Assembly: GCF_001426505.1 (NCBI RefSeq) | Contig: NZ_LMEV01000017.1 | Span: forward strand, 784,739 to 848,738 | Direction of reading: 5' to 3' | From: Variovorax sp. Root473 | Lineage (GTDB): Bacteria; Pseudomonadota; Gammaproteobacteria; Burkholderiales; Burkholderiaceae_C | Length of the DNA stretch: 64,000 bases | Shown here: in pieces, positions 25,709-34,566 of the stretch | Position numbering within the stretch: position 1 is the first letter of the stretch | Layout of the letters: each line of letters opens with the position of its first letter | Notes under the pieces: model-generated | What the model saw: only the letters and a program-made list of their open reading frames with translations | Told to the model about the DNA's origin: nothing | Database searches by the model: none | Program-made: the position numbers and the translations under genes

Positions 25709-25939
25709 CTATTCCTTCCTCCAGCCGGAACCGGATGAAGCCCGCGGTGCAAGGTTTGTACTCACGGTATCGGCGCTCACGGGCCAGGCGGACAGCTCGA
25801 CCTGCGCAGGTCCGGCCGCACGTTCGCGCTCGATCGCAAGGCGCAGGAGTGCAATGGTGCCAATCAAAACGGCGATGGCAACAAGAACGATCAATTCGCC
25901 GTTGGGCGAGCGAGGTGAATGCCGACCACGATTTTTCAT
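25709..25939 (-). CDS. Small membrane protein
   Basis: A 76-residue protein with a good AGGAGG ribosome-binding site just before its ATG. After a basic start (MKNRGRHSPRSPNG) there is one hydrophobic segment at about 15-36 (ELIVLVAIAVLIGTIALLRL), then a polar tail. It is probably an inner-membrane protein with one helix. Function unknown. Confidence 0.5.
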   Translation of the reverse strand: MKNRGRHSPRSPNGELIVLVAIAVLIGTIALLRLAIERERAAGPAQVELSAWPVSADTVSTNLAPRASSGSGWRKE

Positions 25940-26855
25940 CTCGACCTCCTGGGGGTTTTGGAGAGGATTTTCCGAAGCGGTGAAGCCCGTCCATGTCGGA
26001 CGAGGGGGAACCGTGTTGTCTCAGAAGGTCGATGGCGAGCGTGGGAGGCGCTGCCTCCAACGACATTTTCTGCACAAGGGCAGCGCAGGCCCGGGTGACC
26101 AGAGAATGAGCTACGCGACGCGCAGCCGCACTTCGGATGGTCGAACTGCCAGCCTGCCAGCGGCGGGATGCGCGGAAGCGTCGAATTGCCATTTGTGGCC
26201 GACGGGTCGACCTCGGCCGTTGCGACGCGTGTAGCGGTTTCACCTCGGTGGCCACGACACGCGCTGGCGATACTGTTCGGGTCGACATGACGAAAGGCTG
26301 GTGCAACCCGGCCGAGGGCACGATCTTCATGACGTTCGGTCGCCCGAGACAAGGGGGAGGGGACGGGAAGGAACCTTGTCGAGATCGGCACGGCAGGCGG
26401 TAACCGCGTGGCTATCGGGTTCACTGCCGCTGCGACCGCCTACGCGTCCTCGATTGTCAACAGCCTGTCCGGCCCGAACGCGGTCTCCACTGGGCGCCTC
26501 ACGTGGCGGCAAGCTTGACGGTGCGCGGCGATAGGCCTCGCAGGAGAGGCCCGTCGATGCATCATAGGAGGCAGGCGGCCCGACAGCTGCCCATGGCCAA
26601 CTTCGATCGCCAGGCTCATCCCCATGATTGCGCTCCTCCAGCCACCATGTGAGCTGGGCCTGTTCCGCGAGGATCAGTTGTTGATCTTCGCCGGCAAGCA
26701 TCGAGATGCGTCGCGCCCGTGTGACGGGGCTGCCGGATTCGCCGGATGCTGGCTATGCGGCTGACGCCGCTTGGCGGCCAAAGCCCGGGTCGTCGATGGC
26801 GGGGGCCTTGGCCTGCATCTGCTTGCAGGCGCAGGTCTGGTCCAACGCGTGGGTT
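25940..26855. other. About 900 bases without a recognisable gene
   Basis: Open frames on both strands (for example 26327-26701 on the minus strand) have no family pattern or good ribosome-binding site. The block lies downstream of the LacI-regulated operon and is probably decayed DNA. Confidence 0.45.
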
Positions 26856-27293
26856 TCAGCTCAGGCCGAGCGCTCGCAGCTTCGCATCGGGGGCCGAGAA
26901 CGGTCGCTCGCACACGATCTTGTCAGCGCCCGGTGCGAACTCGAAGCTCGCCGCCATGCGGATGCGGAATTTCCGGCCGGTCGCGTCGAACACTTTGCCA
27001 TTGGCATGCAGAGGGCCCAGGTGCGTTCCGCTGAGCCAGAACTCGACCAGCACAGTGTCCTGGTCGGCGGCGATGGCGATGATCTCGTTGGCCAGGTCGG
27101 GAAACGGCGTGCGTGAGCTCCTGAAATAGCCACGCACTTCTTCTTCGCCGTCGAACACCACGCCGCTTCCGTGCATCTCGTAGCGCGGATGCTGGAACGT
27201 ATCGATCACTGCATCCCACTCCTGCGTGCATTCGAGCGCCATGTGATCGCGCACCGTCTTGATTCGTGCCGCCTGAAGCGTTGCTGTGTCCAT
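26856..27293 (-). CDS. SnoaL-like/ester-cyclase-type protein
   Basis: A 145-residue cone-fold protein. It has the N-terminal helix with VRDHMALECTQEWDAVIDTF, HPRYEMHGSG, EEVRGYFRSSRTPFPDL and the strand HLGPLHANGKVFDATGRKFRIRMAASFEF, typical of SnoaL-like polyketide cyclase relatives. It is the last gene of the seven-gene LacI operon and probably acts on a pathway intermediate as isomerase, hydratase or cyclase. Codons and context match the operon. Confidence 0.82.
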   Translation of the reverse strand: MDTATLQAARIKTVRDHMALECTQEWDAVIDTFQHPRYEMHGSGVVFDGEEEVRGYFRSSRTPFPDLANEIIAIAADQDTVLVEFWLSGTHLGPLHANGKVFDATGRKFRIRMAASFEFAPGADKIVCERPFSAPDAKLRALGLS

Positions 27294-27334
27294 GGGGTCT
27301 CCTGCTGGTTGCCGAACGGGGTGCGCCATGGCCG

Positions 27335-27889
27335 TCATGGTGTGGGCGCGGTGACGGTTGCGCCCACGCGGCGGATCGGATCCTGGCCGTCCCATCCCTC
27401 GGCTGCGCGCCTGATCTCGCGGAAGTACTCGCCCTTGCCGCCGGCCATCTCGGAGATCTCGAACATGCCACTGGGCAGGTCGGGATGGACGAAGTAGGCG
27501 AAGCGCCCGCGCATCCCCATGCGGCCGCTGTGGCCCTCGACATAGCCCATCGACAGCAGGTGCTGCACGGCCGTGTCGAAGCCCTCGTCGGTCCAGTAGG
27601 CCAGGTGCTGAGCGCCTTCGCCGCCGCGGCGCAGCGAATCGAGGTAGAGCGAGGGCGCGTCGTCACGCTGCTGGATCAGTTCGATCTGCAGGTCACCAGA
27701 GTTGGCCAGCGCAATGGAAAGCCTGGGCAGGCGCGAGGGCTTGCCGTAGTAATTGAACTCGGTCGTGCCGACTTCTTCCTTGTAGAACCACGGCCCCACG
27801 CCCAATGTGCGGGCCCAGTGGGCCATGGCCTTCTCGATGTCGTGGACGACGTAGCCGATCTGGCGTGCGCCGCCGAACAGCATGCTCAT
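27335..27889 (-). CDS. VOC-superfamily (glyoxalase-like) protein
   Basis: A 184-residue vicinal-oxygen-chelate protein. It begins FGGARQIGYVVHDIEKAMAHWARTLGVGPWFYKEE and has IELIQQRDDAPSLYLD and GEGAQHLAYWTDEGFD, the layout of two beta-alpha-beta-beta-beta modules with H and E metal ligands. Relatives include methylmalonyl-CoA epimerase-like and lactoylglutathione lyase-like proteins. In this operon it may be a ring-cleaving dioxygenase, epimerase or hydrolase. Confidence 0.85.
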   Translation of the reverse strand: MSMLFGGARQIGYVVHDIEKAMAHWARTLGVGPWFYKEEVGTTEFNYYGKPSRLPRLSIALANSGDLQIELIQQRDDAPSLYLDSLRRGGEGAQHLAYWTDEGFDTAVQHLLSMGYVEGHSGRMGMRGRFAYFVHPDLPSGMFEISEMAGGKGEYFREIRRAAEGWDGQDPIRRVGATVTAPTP

Positions 27890-27921
27890 TGAATGGACTC
27901 CTTGGTGCTTCGGTGGTGCGC

Positions 27922-28692
27922 TCAGCGCATGTACGCGCCGCCGTTGACGTCGAGCGTGGCCCCCGTCATGAAAGACGACAGGTCGGACGCCAGGTAAAGG
28001 CACGCGCCCGCAATGTCTTCGGGCTGGCCGACGCGGGCCAACGGAAACGTCTTGCCGAGCGCTTGCTTGTTGTCGTCGGAGTTCGCGCCGCGCGAGAAGT
28101 CCGTCATGATCAAACCGGGCGTGACGGCGTTGGCGCGCACGCCCTGCGGCCCCAACTCTTTGGCGATGGCGCGCATGAAGCCCAGCACGCCGGCCTTGGC
28201 AGCGCAGTAGTGGCTGCCGCCGAACACGCCGCCGCCTTGCTGCGCGGACATCGACGAGATGCAGATGATCGAGCCGCTGCGCTGCGCGACCATGGTGGGG
28301 ATCACGCACTGCGACATCTGGAGCGTGCCGCGCAGGGCGATCGACACGACCTGTTCGAAGTCCTCGGCGCTCACTTCCAGCACGCCGCGCTTTTGTGTGA
28401 TGGCGGCGTTGTTCACCAGCACATCGATGCGGCCGGCCCATTGCAGGGCGCGCGCCACGGCCGATGCGCAGGCGCCGGCATCACGCACATCGCAGCCGAT
28501 GCCGAGGTGCGCGGGGCCGATCGATCGGGCGGCGGCCTGTGCCTCGTCTTCGTCCAGGTCGAGCAGCGCCACCCGGGCGCCGTGCAGGGCGAACAGCCGT
28601 GCCGTCGCCAGGCCGATGCCGCGCGCGCGCGACGCACCGGTGATCAGGGCCACGCGGCCCTGCAGCAGGGGGAGGAGGGCAGCGTCACTCAT
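27922..28692 (-). CDS. SDR-family oxidoreductase
   Basis: A 256-residue short-chain dehydrogenase. Cofactor motif TGASRARGIG (19-28), D-L-D after beta 2 (suggesting NAD), NNAA, catalytic Ser in ICISSMSA and Tyr-Lys in YCAAK. The end (LASDLSSFMTGATLDVNGG) is the usual classical-SDR tail. It starts inside the end of the Bug gene (8-base overlap). Probably oxidises a hydroxyl group in the operon's pathway. Confidence 0.92.
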   Translation of the reverse strand: MSDAALLPLLQGRVALITGASRARGIGLATARLFALHGARVALLDLDEDEAQAAARSIGPAHLGIGCDVRDAGACASAVARALQWAGRIDVLVNNAAITQKRGVLEVSAEDFEQVVSIALRGTLQMSQCVIPTMVAQRSGSIICISSMSAQQGGGVFGGSHYCAAKAGVLGFMRAIAKELGPQGVRANAVTPGLIMTDFSRGANSDDNKQALGKTFPLARVGQPEDIAGACLYLASDLSSFMTGATLDVNGGAYMR

Positions 28693-29656
28693 TGCTGATG
28701 TTCGCGGCCTTGGCGATCTGCTTCCAGCCTTCGATGTCCGCAGCGGTCATGGTGCGCAGCTCGTCGCCGCCGACGAAAGCGGCGGTGATGCCCAGGTCCA
28801 GCAGGCGGGCCTTCACATCGGGCATCTCGAGCACCTGCTTGAGCGCGGCGGAGAGCTTGCCGACGATCGGCTTGGGCGTGCCGGCCGGTGCGTACAGCGC
28901 CCAGCGCAGCGCGCCCATGCGCTTGCCCGCGAAATCGATGCCCTCGTCGTCGTAGCTCGACACCTCGGGCAGGCTGGGCGAGCGCGAGGTGCAGGCGGTG
29001 ATCGCCTTGACCTTGCCGGACTTGACCATCGGCGAGCCCGACGCCATGTCCACGTAGGCCAGCTTGACGTGGCCGCCCAGCATGTCGGTCTGGATCTGCA
29101 CCACCGACTTGTAGGGGATGTGGCTCATCTGCGCCTGCGTGCGCAGGTTGAACAACTCCCCGCAGAAATGGCCGGTCGAAGCGATGCCCCAGCTGGCGTA
29201 CTGCACGCTGCCGGGCGACTTTTTGGCCAGCGCGATGAGCTCCTTGGCGTTGTTCGCCGGGAAGTCGTTGGTCGCGATGAGCAGGATCGAGGCGGTGCCG
29301 ACCTGCCCGATGGGCGCGAAGTCCTTGACCGAGTCGTACGAGAGCTTGGGATTGCTCGCGGGCAGCAGCACGTGCGTGGTCGCGCCGCCGATGCCGATCG
29401 TGTAGCCGTCGGCCGGTGCCTTGGCGACGAAGTCGGTGGCAATGGCGCCGCTGGCGCCCGGCTTGTTGTCCATCACGAAGACGCCCTTGACGAGCGGCGC
29501 CATCTTGTCGGCCAGCAGCCGGCCGAGTGCGTCGCCGCCGCTGCCCGCGGCCGAGATCAGGACAAAGCGGATCGGCCGCGTCGGATAGTCCGCGGGCGTT
29601 TCGGCATGGGCGGCGAACGCAAGGCCCGCGAGCGCTGCAATCCACAGTTTGCGCAT
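28685..29656 (-). CDS. Bug-family (TctC) periplasmic binding protein
   Basis: A 323-residue binding protein with a short signal peptide (MRKLWIAALAGLAFAAHA). Family segments are YPTRPIRFVLISAAGSGGDALGR, FVMDNKPGASGAIATDFVAKAPADGYT and YKSVVQIQTDMLGGHV. It probably captures the operon's substrate, perhaps an organic acid, in the periplasm. No TctAB genes are present, so an unlinked transporter must supply the membrane part, as is usual for this family. Confidence 0.92.
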   Translation of the reverse strand: MRKLWIAALAGLAFAAHAETPADYPTRPIRFVLISAAGSGGDALGRLLADKMAPLVKGVFVMDNKPGASGAIATDFVAKAPADGYTIGIGGATTHVLLPASNPKLSYDSVKDFAPIGQVGTASILLIATNDFPANNAKELIALAKKSPGSVQYASWGIASTGHFCGELFNLRTQAQMSHIPYKSVVQIQTDMLGGHVKLAYVDMASGSPMVKSGKVKAITACTSRSPSLPEVSSYDDEGIDFAGKRMGALRWALYAPAGTPKPIVGKLSAALKQVLEMPDVKARLLDLGITAAFVGGDELRTMTAADIEGWKQIAKAANISNE

Positions 29657-29694
29657 GGTGTTGTCTCCTTCTTTGGAATGGTTCGGATACCGAC

Positions 29695-30477
29695 CTACAG
29701 AGACAGGCCGCCGTCGACCACCAGCTCCAGGCCCGTCACGTAACTCGATTCATCGGAGGCGAGGAACAGCGCCGCATGGGCCACGTCCCACGCCGTGCCC
29801 TGGCGGCCCATGGGGCAGCGCGCATTGCGCATCTCGCGGCCCGCCTGCGCCTGCTTCTCGTCCTTGAAGAGGGCGGCGGCATGCGGGGTGTCGATCAGGC
29901 CCGGCACGATCACGTTGCAGCGCACCTGATGCCGCGCATACTGGCGCGCCACGACGCGCGTCATGTGATTGAGCGCTGCCTTGGAGGTGCTGTACGACAG
30001 GAACTGCATCGGGCTCCACTTGCGGCTGGCAATGGAGGAGATGTTGATGATGGAGCCGCCGCCCTGGCGGATCATGTGCGGCACCACCTCGCGCGCCGTG
30101 AGCATGGGGCCCTTGAGGTTGATGGCGTGCACGCGGTCCCAGGATTCCTCGGTGACCTCGATCAGCTCGCCGAACTCCTCGATGCCGACGTTGTGGTGCA
30201 GCACGTCGATGCGCCCGAAGCGCGCGATGCAGTGCGCCACCATCTGCCCGATCTGCTCGCTGCTGCGCACATCGGCCTCGAAGGCTTCGGCGATGCCGCC
30301 GATGTCATGGATGCGCTGCACCGACGCCGCAGCAGCTTCCGGCGACCGGTCCGCACAGAGCACTTTGGCGCCCTCGCGGGCGAAGGTGACGGCGCAGGCG
30401 GCGCCGTTGCTGATGTCGCCGCCGATGGAGCCGGCGCCGACCACGAGGACCACCTTGTCCTTCAGGCGCTGCGTCAT
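29695..30477 (-). CDS. SDR-family oxidoreductase
   Basis: A 260-residue short-chain dehydrogenase. The cofactor motif is unusual (GAGSIGGDISNG), with ADRS after the second strand. It has HHNVG where NNAG is usual, catalytic Ser in NISSIASR and Tyr-Lys in YSTSK, and the tail DESSYVTGLELVVDGG. It overlaps the LacI stop by 4 bases. The two SDRs of this operon are distant paralogues and may act on successive hydroxyl or keto groups. Confidence 0.9.
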   Translation of the reverse strand: MTQRLKDKVVLVVGAGSIGGDISNGAACAVTFAREGAKVLCADRSPEAAAASVQRIHDIGGIAEAFEADVRSSEQIGQMVAHCIARFGRIDVLHHNVGIEEFGELIEVTEESWDRVHAINLKGPMLTAREVVPHMIRQGGGSIINISSIASRKWSPMQFLSYSTSKAALNHMTRVVARQYARHQVRCNVIVPGLIDTPHAAALFKDEKQAQAGREMRNARCPMGRQGTAWDVAHAALFLASDESSYVTGLELVVDGGLSL

Positions 30478-31535
30478 GGGGCGGTTCTCGTTGTCTTGCG
30501 CGCGGCGACGACGCCGGTGGCAGCCTTGGCGACCGGGCCGCAGGATTCGCGCAGCACCATCTGCGTGGTCAGCAGGATGCGCTCCTGCTCGAGCGGTACC
30601 GTGCGGTCCAGCCGCCGCAGCAGCAACTCGGCCACGGCGGTGCCCACCGCTTCCAGGTCCCAGGTCAGCGACGTGATCGCCGGACTGAAGAGCTGAGACA
30701 GGTCCGTATCGCCAATGCTGATGACGCTGACGTCATCGGGCGCCAGGCGGCCCGAGTGGCGCAGCGCCTGCAGCACGCCCGACAGGATGCGGGTGCCCAG
30801 GCACAGGAAGGCCGTGGGCGCCGCGGGCGAGCCCAGCAGCGAGAGCGCCTCGCTGAAGGCGAAGTCCATCGCCGATTTCTCCGCGCGGATGAGCTTGGGG
30901 TCGGGCTGCAGGCCCCGCTCCGCAAAGGCATCGCGGTAGCCCACGATGCGCTCGCGCCCCGGGCGCAGCACACTGCCGGGCGTCAGCAGCGCGATGCGCG
31001 TGTGGCCCAGGTTCAGCAGGTAGCGCGTGGCTTGAAGGGCGCCGTGGCAGTGGTCGACGTGCACGCCCGCGTTGTCGCCCTGGAAGTCGCGGTCCAGCGC
31101 GATCACCGGACCGTGCGCCGCCAGCTGGTCGAGGTACGCCGGGGTTTCCTCTTGGCAGGGGCCGAGGATGAGTCCGTCGACGCGCCGGCGCCGGAACAGG
31201 TCGACCAGCGTCTTCTCCCGCTGGCCGTCGTTGTGCGTGCTGGCCACCAGCAGCGCATAGCCGGCCGTCAGCAGCCGCGATTCGACCGCCGTGATGATCC
31301 GCGCATACAGCGGATTGGCCAGGTCCGACACCAGCAGCCCGACCACGCCCGTGGAGCGGGTGCGCATGCTCTGCGCCACCGCGTCGGGGGTGTAGCCGAG
31401 GTCGCGTGCCGCCTTGGTGACCGCGGCGATGGCCTGTTCGCTGACGCGGCCCGTGCGGTTCAGCGCGCGCGACGCAGTGCCGATGGCCACGCCGGCGGCC
31501 TTCGCCACTTCACGGATGGTGACCTTGGCCTTCAT
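30474..31535 (-). CDS. LacI-family transcriptional regulator
   Basis: A 353-residue repressor. The N-terminal helix-turn-helix and hinge are typical (VTIREVAKAAGVAIGTASRALN, ARDLGYTPDAVAQSMRTRSTGVVGLL). The periplasmic-binding-protein-like ligand domain follows (GLLVSDLANPLYARI, LILGPCQEETP, DDVSVISIGDTDLSQLF). It lies inside the operon between the CMD and SDR genes, overlapping both by 4 bases, so it is expressed with its targets. Two LacI-type operators sit upstream of the first gene. Confidence 0.93.
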   Translation of the reverse strand: MKAKVTIREVAKAAGVAIGTASRALNRTGRVSEQAIAAVTKAARDLGYTPDAVAQSMRTRSTGVVGLLVSDLANPLYARIITAVESRLLTAGYALLVASTHNDGQREKTLVDLFRRRRVDGLILGPCQEETPAYLDQLAAHGPVIALDRDFQGDNAGVHVDHCHGALQATRYLLNLGHTRIALLTPGSVLRPGRERIVGYRDAFAERGLQPDPKLIRAEKSAMDFAFSEALSLLGSPAAPTAFLCLGTRILSGVLQALRHSGRLAPDDVSVISIGDTDLSQLFSPAITSLTWDLEAVGTAVAELLLRRLDRTVPLEQERILLTTQMVLRESCGPVAKAATGVVAARKTTRTAP

Positions 31536-32152
31536 GCCGGCACCTTGGCTTGCGCAACCGGGGCACAGAAGCGCTGCGCGCCTGGCTCCAGCGGCACGCC
31601 TGCGCTGTTCAGAAAAAAGGCAGCCATGTGATAGAAGCTCGACGCGAAGATGAGCTCGATCACCTGCGCCTGCGGCCAGCCCGCGCAAAGCGACTGCCAG
31701 GTCTGATCGGACACCGTGGAATGGCGGTGCAGCTCGTCCACCATCCGCACGATCAGGCGTTCCTTGTCGGTCCATCGCGTCGGCGACAGCGCCTGCCAGT
31801 CGGCGCTTTCGGTGAGCTCGCGCACCTGCACGGCATCGAGCCCGCATTTCTCTGCGTAGATGCTGACATGCATCCCCCACTCGTACTCGGACCGCGTGAG
31901 CGCGCCGGTGCGAATGATCGCGATCTCGCGATCGCGCTCGGGCAGCGCGCACTGGAACAGCACCACATGCGCCATGGCCTGGAAGGCCGGACCGAGCGTG
32001 CTGTGGTTCGCGAGCGCCAGCCGGAGGTTCAGCGGCGACAGGCCCTTGAACGCGGTGCTTTGTATCGCCGCCGCGACCTCGGGTTCGTAGGGCGGCGGCC
32101 GCAACGGCAATCGCCGGGATGGTGCGAGGAAAGGAACTGCTGAACCGGTCAT
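31532..32152 (-). CDS. Carboxymuconolactone decarboxylase family protein
   Basis: A 206-residue AhpD/CMD-fold protein. The core (about 60-150) has VVLFQCALPERDREIAIIRTGALTRSEYEWGMHVSIYAEK, where the usual C-x2-C of AhpD is absent, pointing to a lyase or decarboxylase-like role rather than peroxidase. It is the first gene of the LacI operon and starts 20 bases from operator 1. A 4-base overlap with LacI follows. Confidence 0.87.
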   Translation of the reverse strand: MTGSAVPFLAPSRRLPLRPPPYEPEVAAAIQSTAFKGLSPLNLRLALANHSTLGPAFQAMAHVVLFQCALPERDREIAIIRTGALTRSEYEWGMHVSIYAEKCGLDAVQVRELTESADWQALSPTRWTDKERLIVRMVDELHRHSTVSDQTWQSLCAGWPQAQVIELIFASSFYHMAAFFLNSAGVPLEPGAQRFCAPVAQAKVPA

Positions 32153-32172
32153 GGCCGCAGTTTGAAATCAAT

Positions 32173-32188
32173 GTGGAAACGTTTCTAC
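32173..32188 (-). promoter_or_regulatory. LacI-type operator O1
   Basis: GTGGAAACGTTTCTAC is a near-perfect palindrome around a central CG, the LacI/GalR consensus form. It lies 21 bases before the CMD start and downstream of a TTGACT -35-like box (32206-32201), so bound repressor would block transcription. Confidence 0.75.
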
Positions 32189-32239
32189 GGTGGTAACCCT
32201 AGTCAAAATCCGGGACCAAGCAGAATGGAAGACGGAAAT

Positions 32240-32255
32240 GCGAAAACGGTTCCAC
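32240..32255 (-). promoter_or_regulatory. LacI-type operator O2
   Basis: GCGAAAACGGTTCCAC matches the reverse complement of O1 at 12 of 16 positions, 67 bases upstream centre to centre. Two such sites would allow DNA looping. Confidence 0.55.
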
Positions 32256-32554
32256 AAAGGCCGTACGGGATGACGGGATCCCGTCTGCGGCAACGTCAGG
32301 TGCGGTCCTGACGGTGAGTTGCTCGCCCCGTTGGCGCGTCGCGAGGCCCTCGTCCAACGGCGAGGCGAACAAGCCTGGTTGAAGAGGTCTCGGCAGTGCC
32401 ATCGGGCAAGGCAGGGTCTGAAGGGCGGCACCATCGTCCCGGCATCCAGTTCCACGGAAACGATCGCCCGCATGGGGGTGAAACTGCATTGCGAGGAGAG
32501 CGCGTCGTCGCAGCGCGCGCTCAGAACGAGTGTCTTGCGCGATCCGTTGACCGA
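32256..32554. other. 299 bases without a recognisable gene
   Basis: This lies between the LacI operon promoter and the end of the minus-strand Cfa gene. No gene or clear terminator is seen. Confidence 0.4.
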
Positions 32555-33781
32555 TCAGGCCGGTGCGGCCGGCGCCGCGCGCAACCGATAGAGGCCGACG
32601 TCGATGAGCCCCGCGCGAAAGCCTGCTTCGCAATAGGACAGATAGTAGTTCCACAAGCGCTTGAACGCAGCGTCGAAACCGAGTGGCTCAATCTGGGGCC
32701 AGGCGGCGAGGAACCGGTGGCGCCACTCCGCCAGGGTTCGTGCGTAGTCCTTGCCAAAGCAGCGGGAAGTCTCGATCACCAGCCCTGCGCGCTGCGCCTG
32801 TTCATGCAGCACGCGCGCGCTGGGCAGCATTCCGCCGGGAAAGATGCAGTGCTGGATGAAGTCGGCCCCACGGCGGTAGCTGTCGAACTGCGCATCGGCG
32901 ATCGTGATGGCCTGCAGCACCACGACGCCACCGGGCTTGAGGCGCTCGCGCAAGGTGGCGAAGTAGGTGGGCCAGTAGGCCTCGCCGACGGCCTCGATCA
33001 TCTCGATGGACACGATGCGGTCGAAGCGGCCCTGCACGTCGCGGTAGTCCTGCAGCCGCAGGTCGACCCGGTCGGCCACGCCCCAGTCTTGCGCGCGTTC
33101 GCGGGCGAAGGCCAGTTGCTCGCTCGACAGCGTGACGCCGGTGACGCGCGCTTCGTGCCGGCGGGCCAGGCTCGCGGCCAGCGTGCCCCAGCCGCAGCCG
33201 ATCTCCAGCACGTCGGCGCCTTGCGGGGTGTCGAGCATGTCGGCGATGGCTGCGAGGCGGCGCGCCTGGGCAGCTTCCAGCGTGTCGTCGTCGGCGTCGC
33301 TGAACATCGCGCTCGAATACAGCATGCTGTCGTCCAGCCAGTGCCGGTAGAACGCGTTGCCCAGGTCGTAGTGGAATGCGATGTTGTGGCGGCTTCCGCG
33401 CCGGCTGTTGCTGCGGGTCAGGTGCCGCAGCCGCGCAGCCCAGCGCGTCAGCGTGCGCCCCTTGAGCAGCGATCCCCAGGCCGACTCGTTGGCCAGGCCG
33501 AACTCGAACAGGGCCAGCAGGTCGGGACTTTCCCACTGGCCATCGCGGAACGACAGGGCCAGGCCCAGATCGCCCTGCAGCGCCAGGCGCAGCAGCGGGC
33601 GCCAGCTCAGCAGGCGCAGGCTCGCGTGCGGCCCGGGCTCGCGGCCGGCCACCTCGATGCACCGGCCGCCCGGAAGGCTCAGGGTCAACCGCCCGAAACG
33701 CGTGAGGGCAAGCACCCGGCGCAGCGGCGAGAAGGCCGCAGCGGCATCGAGGGCGGGGGCGGAAGGCGTGGTCAGGCTCAT
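32555..33781 (-). CDS. Cyclopropane-fatty-acid synthase family methyltransferase (copy 1)
   Basis: A 408-residue SAM-dependent enzyme that methylates unsaturated acyl chains of phospholipids. After an N-terminal lipid-binding domain, the catalytic part shows RHNIAFHYDLGNAFYRHWLDDSMLYSSAMF, SAM motif VLEIGCGWGTLA, RFDRIVSIEMIEAVGE and HCIFPGGMLPS. It is the last gene of the unit FAD-oxidoreductase, DUF1365, Cfa, with 4-base overlaps throughout. The same trio is found with RpoE-ChrR in other proteobacteria and is linked there to the singlet-oxygen response. Confidence 0.92.
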   Translation of the reverse strand: MSLTTPSAPALDAAAAFSPLRRVLALTRFGRLTLSLPGGRCIEVAGREPGPHASLRLLSWRPLLRLALQGDLGLALSFRDGQWESPDLLALFEFGLANESAWGSLLKGRTLTRWAARLRHLTRSNSRRGSRHNIAFHYDLGNAFYRHWLDDSMLYSSAMFSDADDDTLEAAQARRLAAIADMLDTPQGADVLEIGCGWGTLAASLARRHEARVTGVTLSSEQLAFARERAQDWGVADRVDLRLQDYRDVQGRFDRIVSIEMIEAVGEAYWPTYFATLRERLKPGGVVVLQAITIADAQFDSYRRGADFIQHCIFPGGMLPSARVLHEQAQRAGLVIETSRCFGKDYARTLAEWRHRFLAAWPQIEPLGFDAAFKRLWNYYLSYCEAGFRAGLIDVGLYRLRAAPAAPA

Positions 33782-34566
33782 GGGGTCTTGCTCGGGGAAA
33801 CGATGGTGAGGTCGCGATCGGGGGCCGCCGGTCGCGGATGCAGCGGCACGCGCTTGATCCACAGGCGCAGGGCCTGCCAGTGGATGGCGACCACCACCTT
33901 GAGGGTCAGCAGCGGATGGGTGATGAACACGCGCAGCAGCGCCCGGTCGCTCAAGGGCACCCGCTGGCCGTCGAGCCGCGCGTTGAGCACGGCGCCGGCC
34001 GCGTCGTGCACGCTGATGCCGACCGAGACCGCTTCGCCCGGCGGCGCGATGCGGAACCGGTAGTGCAGGTCCATGCCGTTGAAGGGAGAGACGTACATCT
34101 GCTTGTCGCAGTGCTGGTCGACGACGGGCGCGCCGTCGTCCGCGACCGGGATCAGGTAGCTGTGCCGCTGCCCGAAGGTGTTGTTGACCTCGTACAGCAG
34201 CGCCTGCAGCGCGCCGCCGGGCGCATGGCAGAACCAGACGCTGAGCGGGTTGAATACATGACCGAGCAGCCGCGGCATGGCCAGCAGCCGGATCGTGCCG
34301 CCGGTCGGCAGGCCGGCCTCGCGCAGCCGCGCCTGCACCTGGGCCCGCAGGTCGCTGCCCGAGCCGTCGCCATGGTCGGCGGCATGGAAGCTGAACAGGT
34401 TGAACCGGTCCACCGAGAAGCAGCGCAAGCGCGCGTGCAGCTGCGACAGTTCGTCGATGTCGATCAGCAGGTTGTAGACCCGGTAGCTCAACCGGTGCCG
34501 TGTCGGCCGCAGCCGCTGGTGCATGACGCGCCCGATGTAGAGCGCCGAGCCTTCGCGCGCACTCAT
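33778..34566 (-). CDS. DUF1365 family protein
   Basis: A 262-residue protein of unknown reaction. It starts with SALYIGRVMHQRLRPTRHRLSYRVYNLLIDIDEL and contains GGTIRLLAMPRLLGHVFNPLSVWFC, EVNNTFGQRHSYL and KQMYVSPFNGMDLHYRF, all family hallmarks. DUF1365 proteins are nearly always encoded between an amine-oxidase-like flavoprotein and a Cfa-like methyltransferase, suggesting modification of membrane acyl chains. Both neighbours overlap it by 4 bases. Confidence 0.9.
   Translation of the reverse strand: MSAREGSALYIGRVMHQRLRPTRHRLSYRVYNLLIDIDELSQLHARLRCFSVDRFNLFSFHAADHGDGSGSDLRAQVQARLREAGLPTGGTIRLLAMPRLLGHVFNPLSVWFCHAPGGALQALLYEVNNTFGQRHSYLIPVADDGAPVVDQHCDKQMYVSPFNGMDLHYRFRIAPPGEAVSVGISVHDAAGAVLNARLDGQRVPLSDRALLRVFITHPLLTLKVVVAIHWQALRLWIKRVPLHPRPAAPDRDLTIVSPSKTP

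Noticed and set aside
25272-26330. 352-residue minus-strand open frame
   Set aside because: Composition is that of a GC-rich shadow and it covers the better supported small membrane protein in another frame.
26327-26701. 125-residue minus-strand open frame
   Set aside because: No family pattern, no ribosome-binding site, and similar short frames exist in neighbouring frames.
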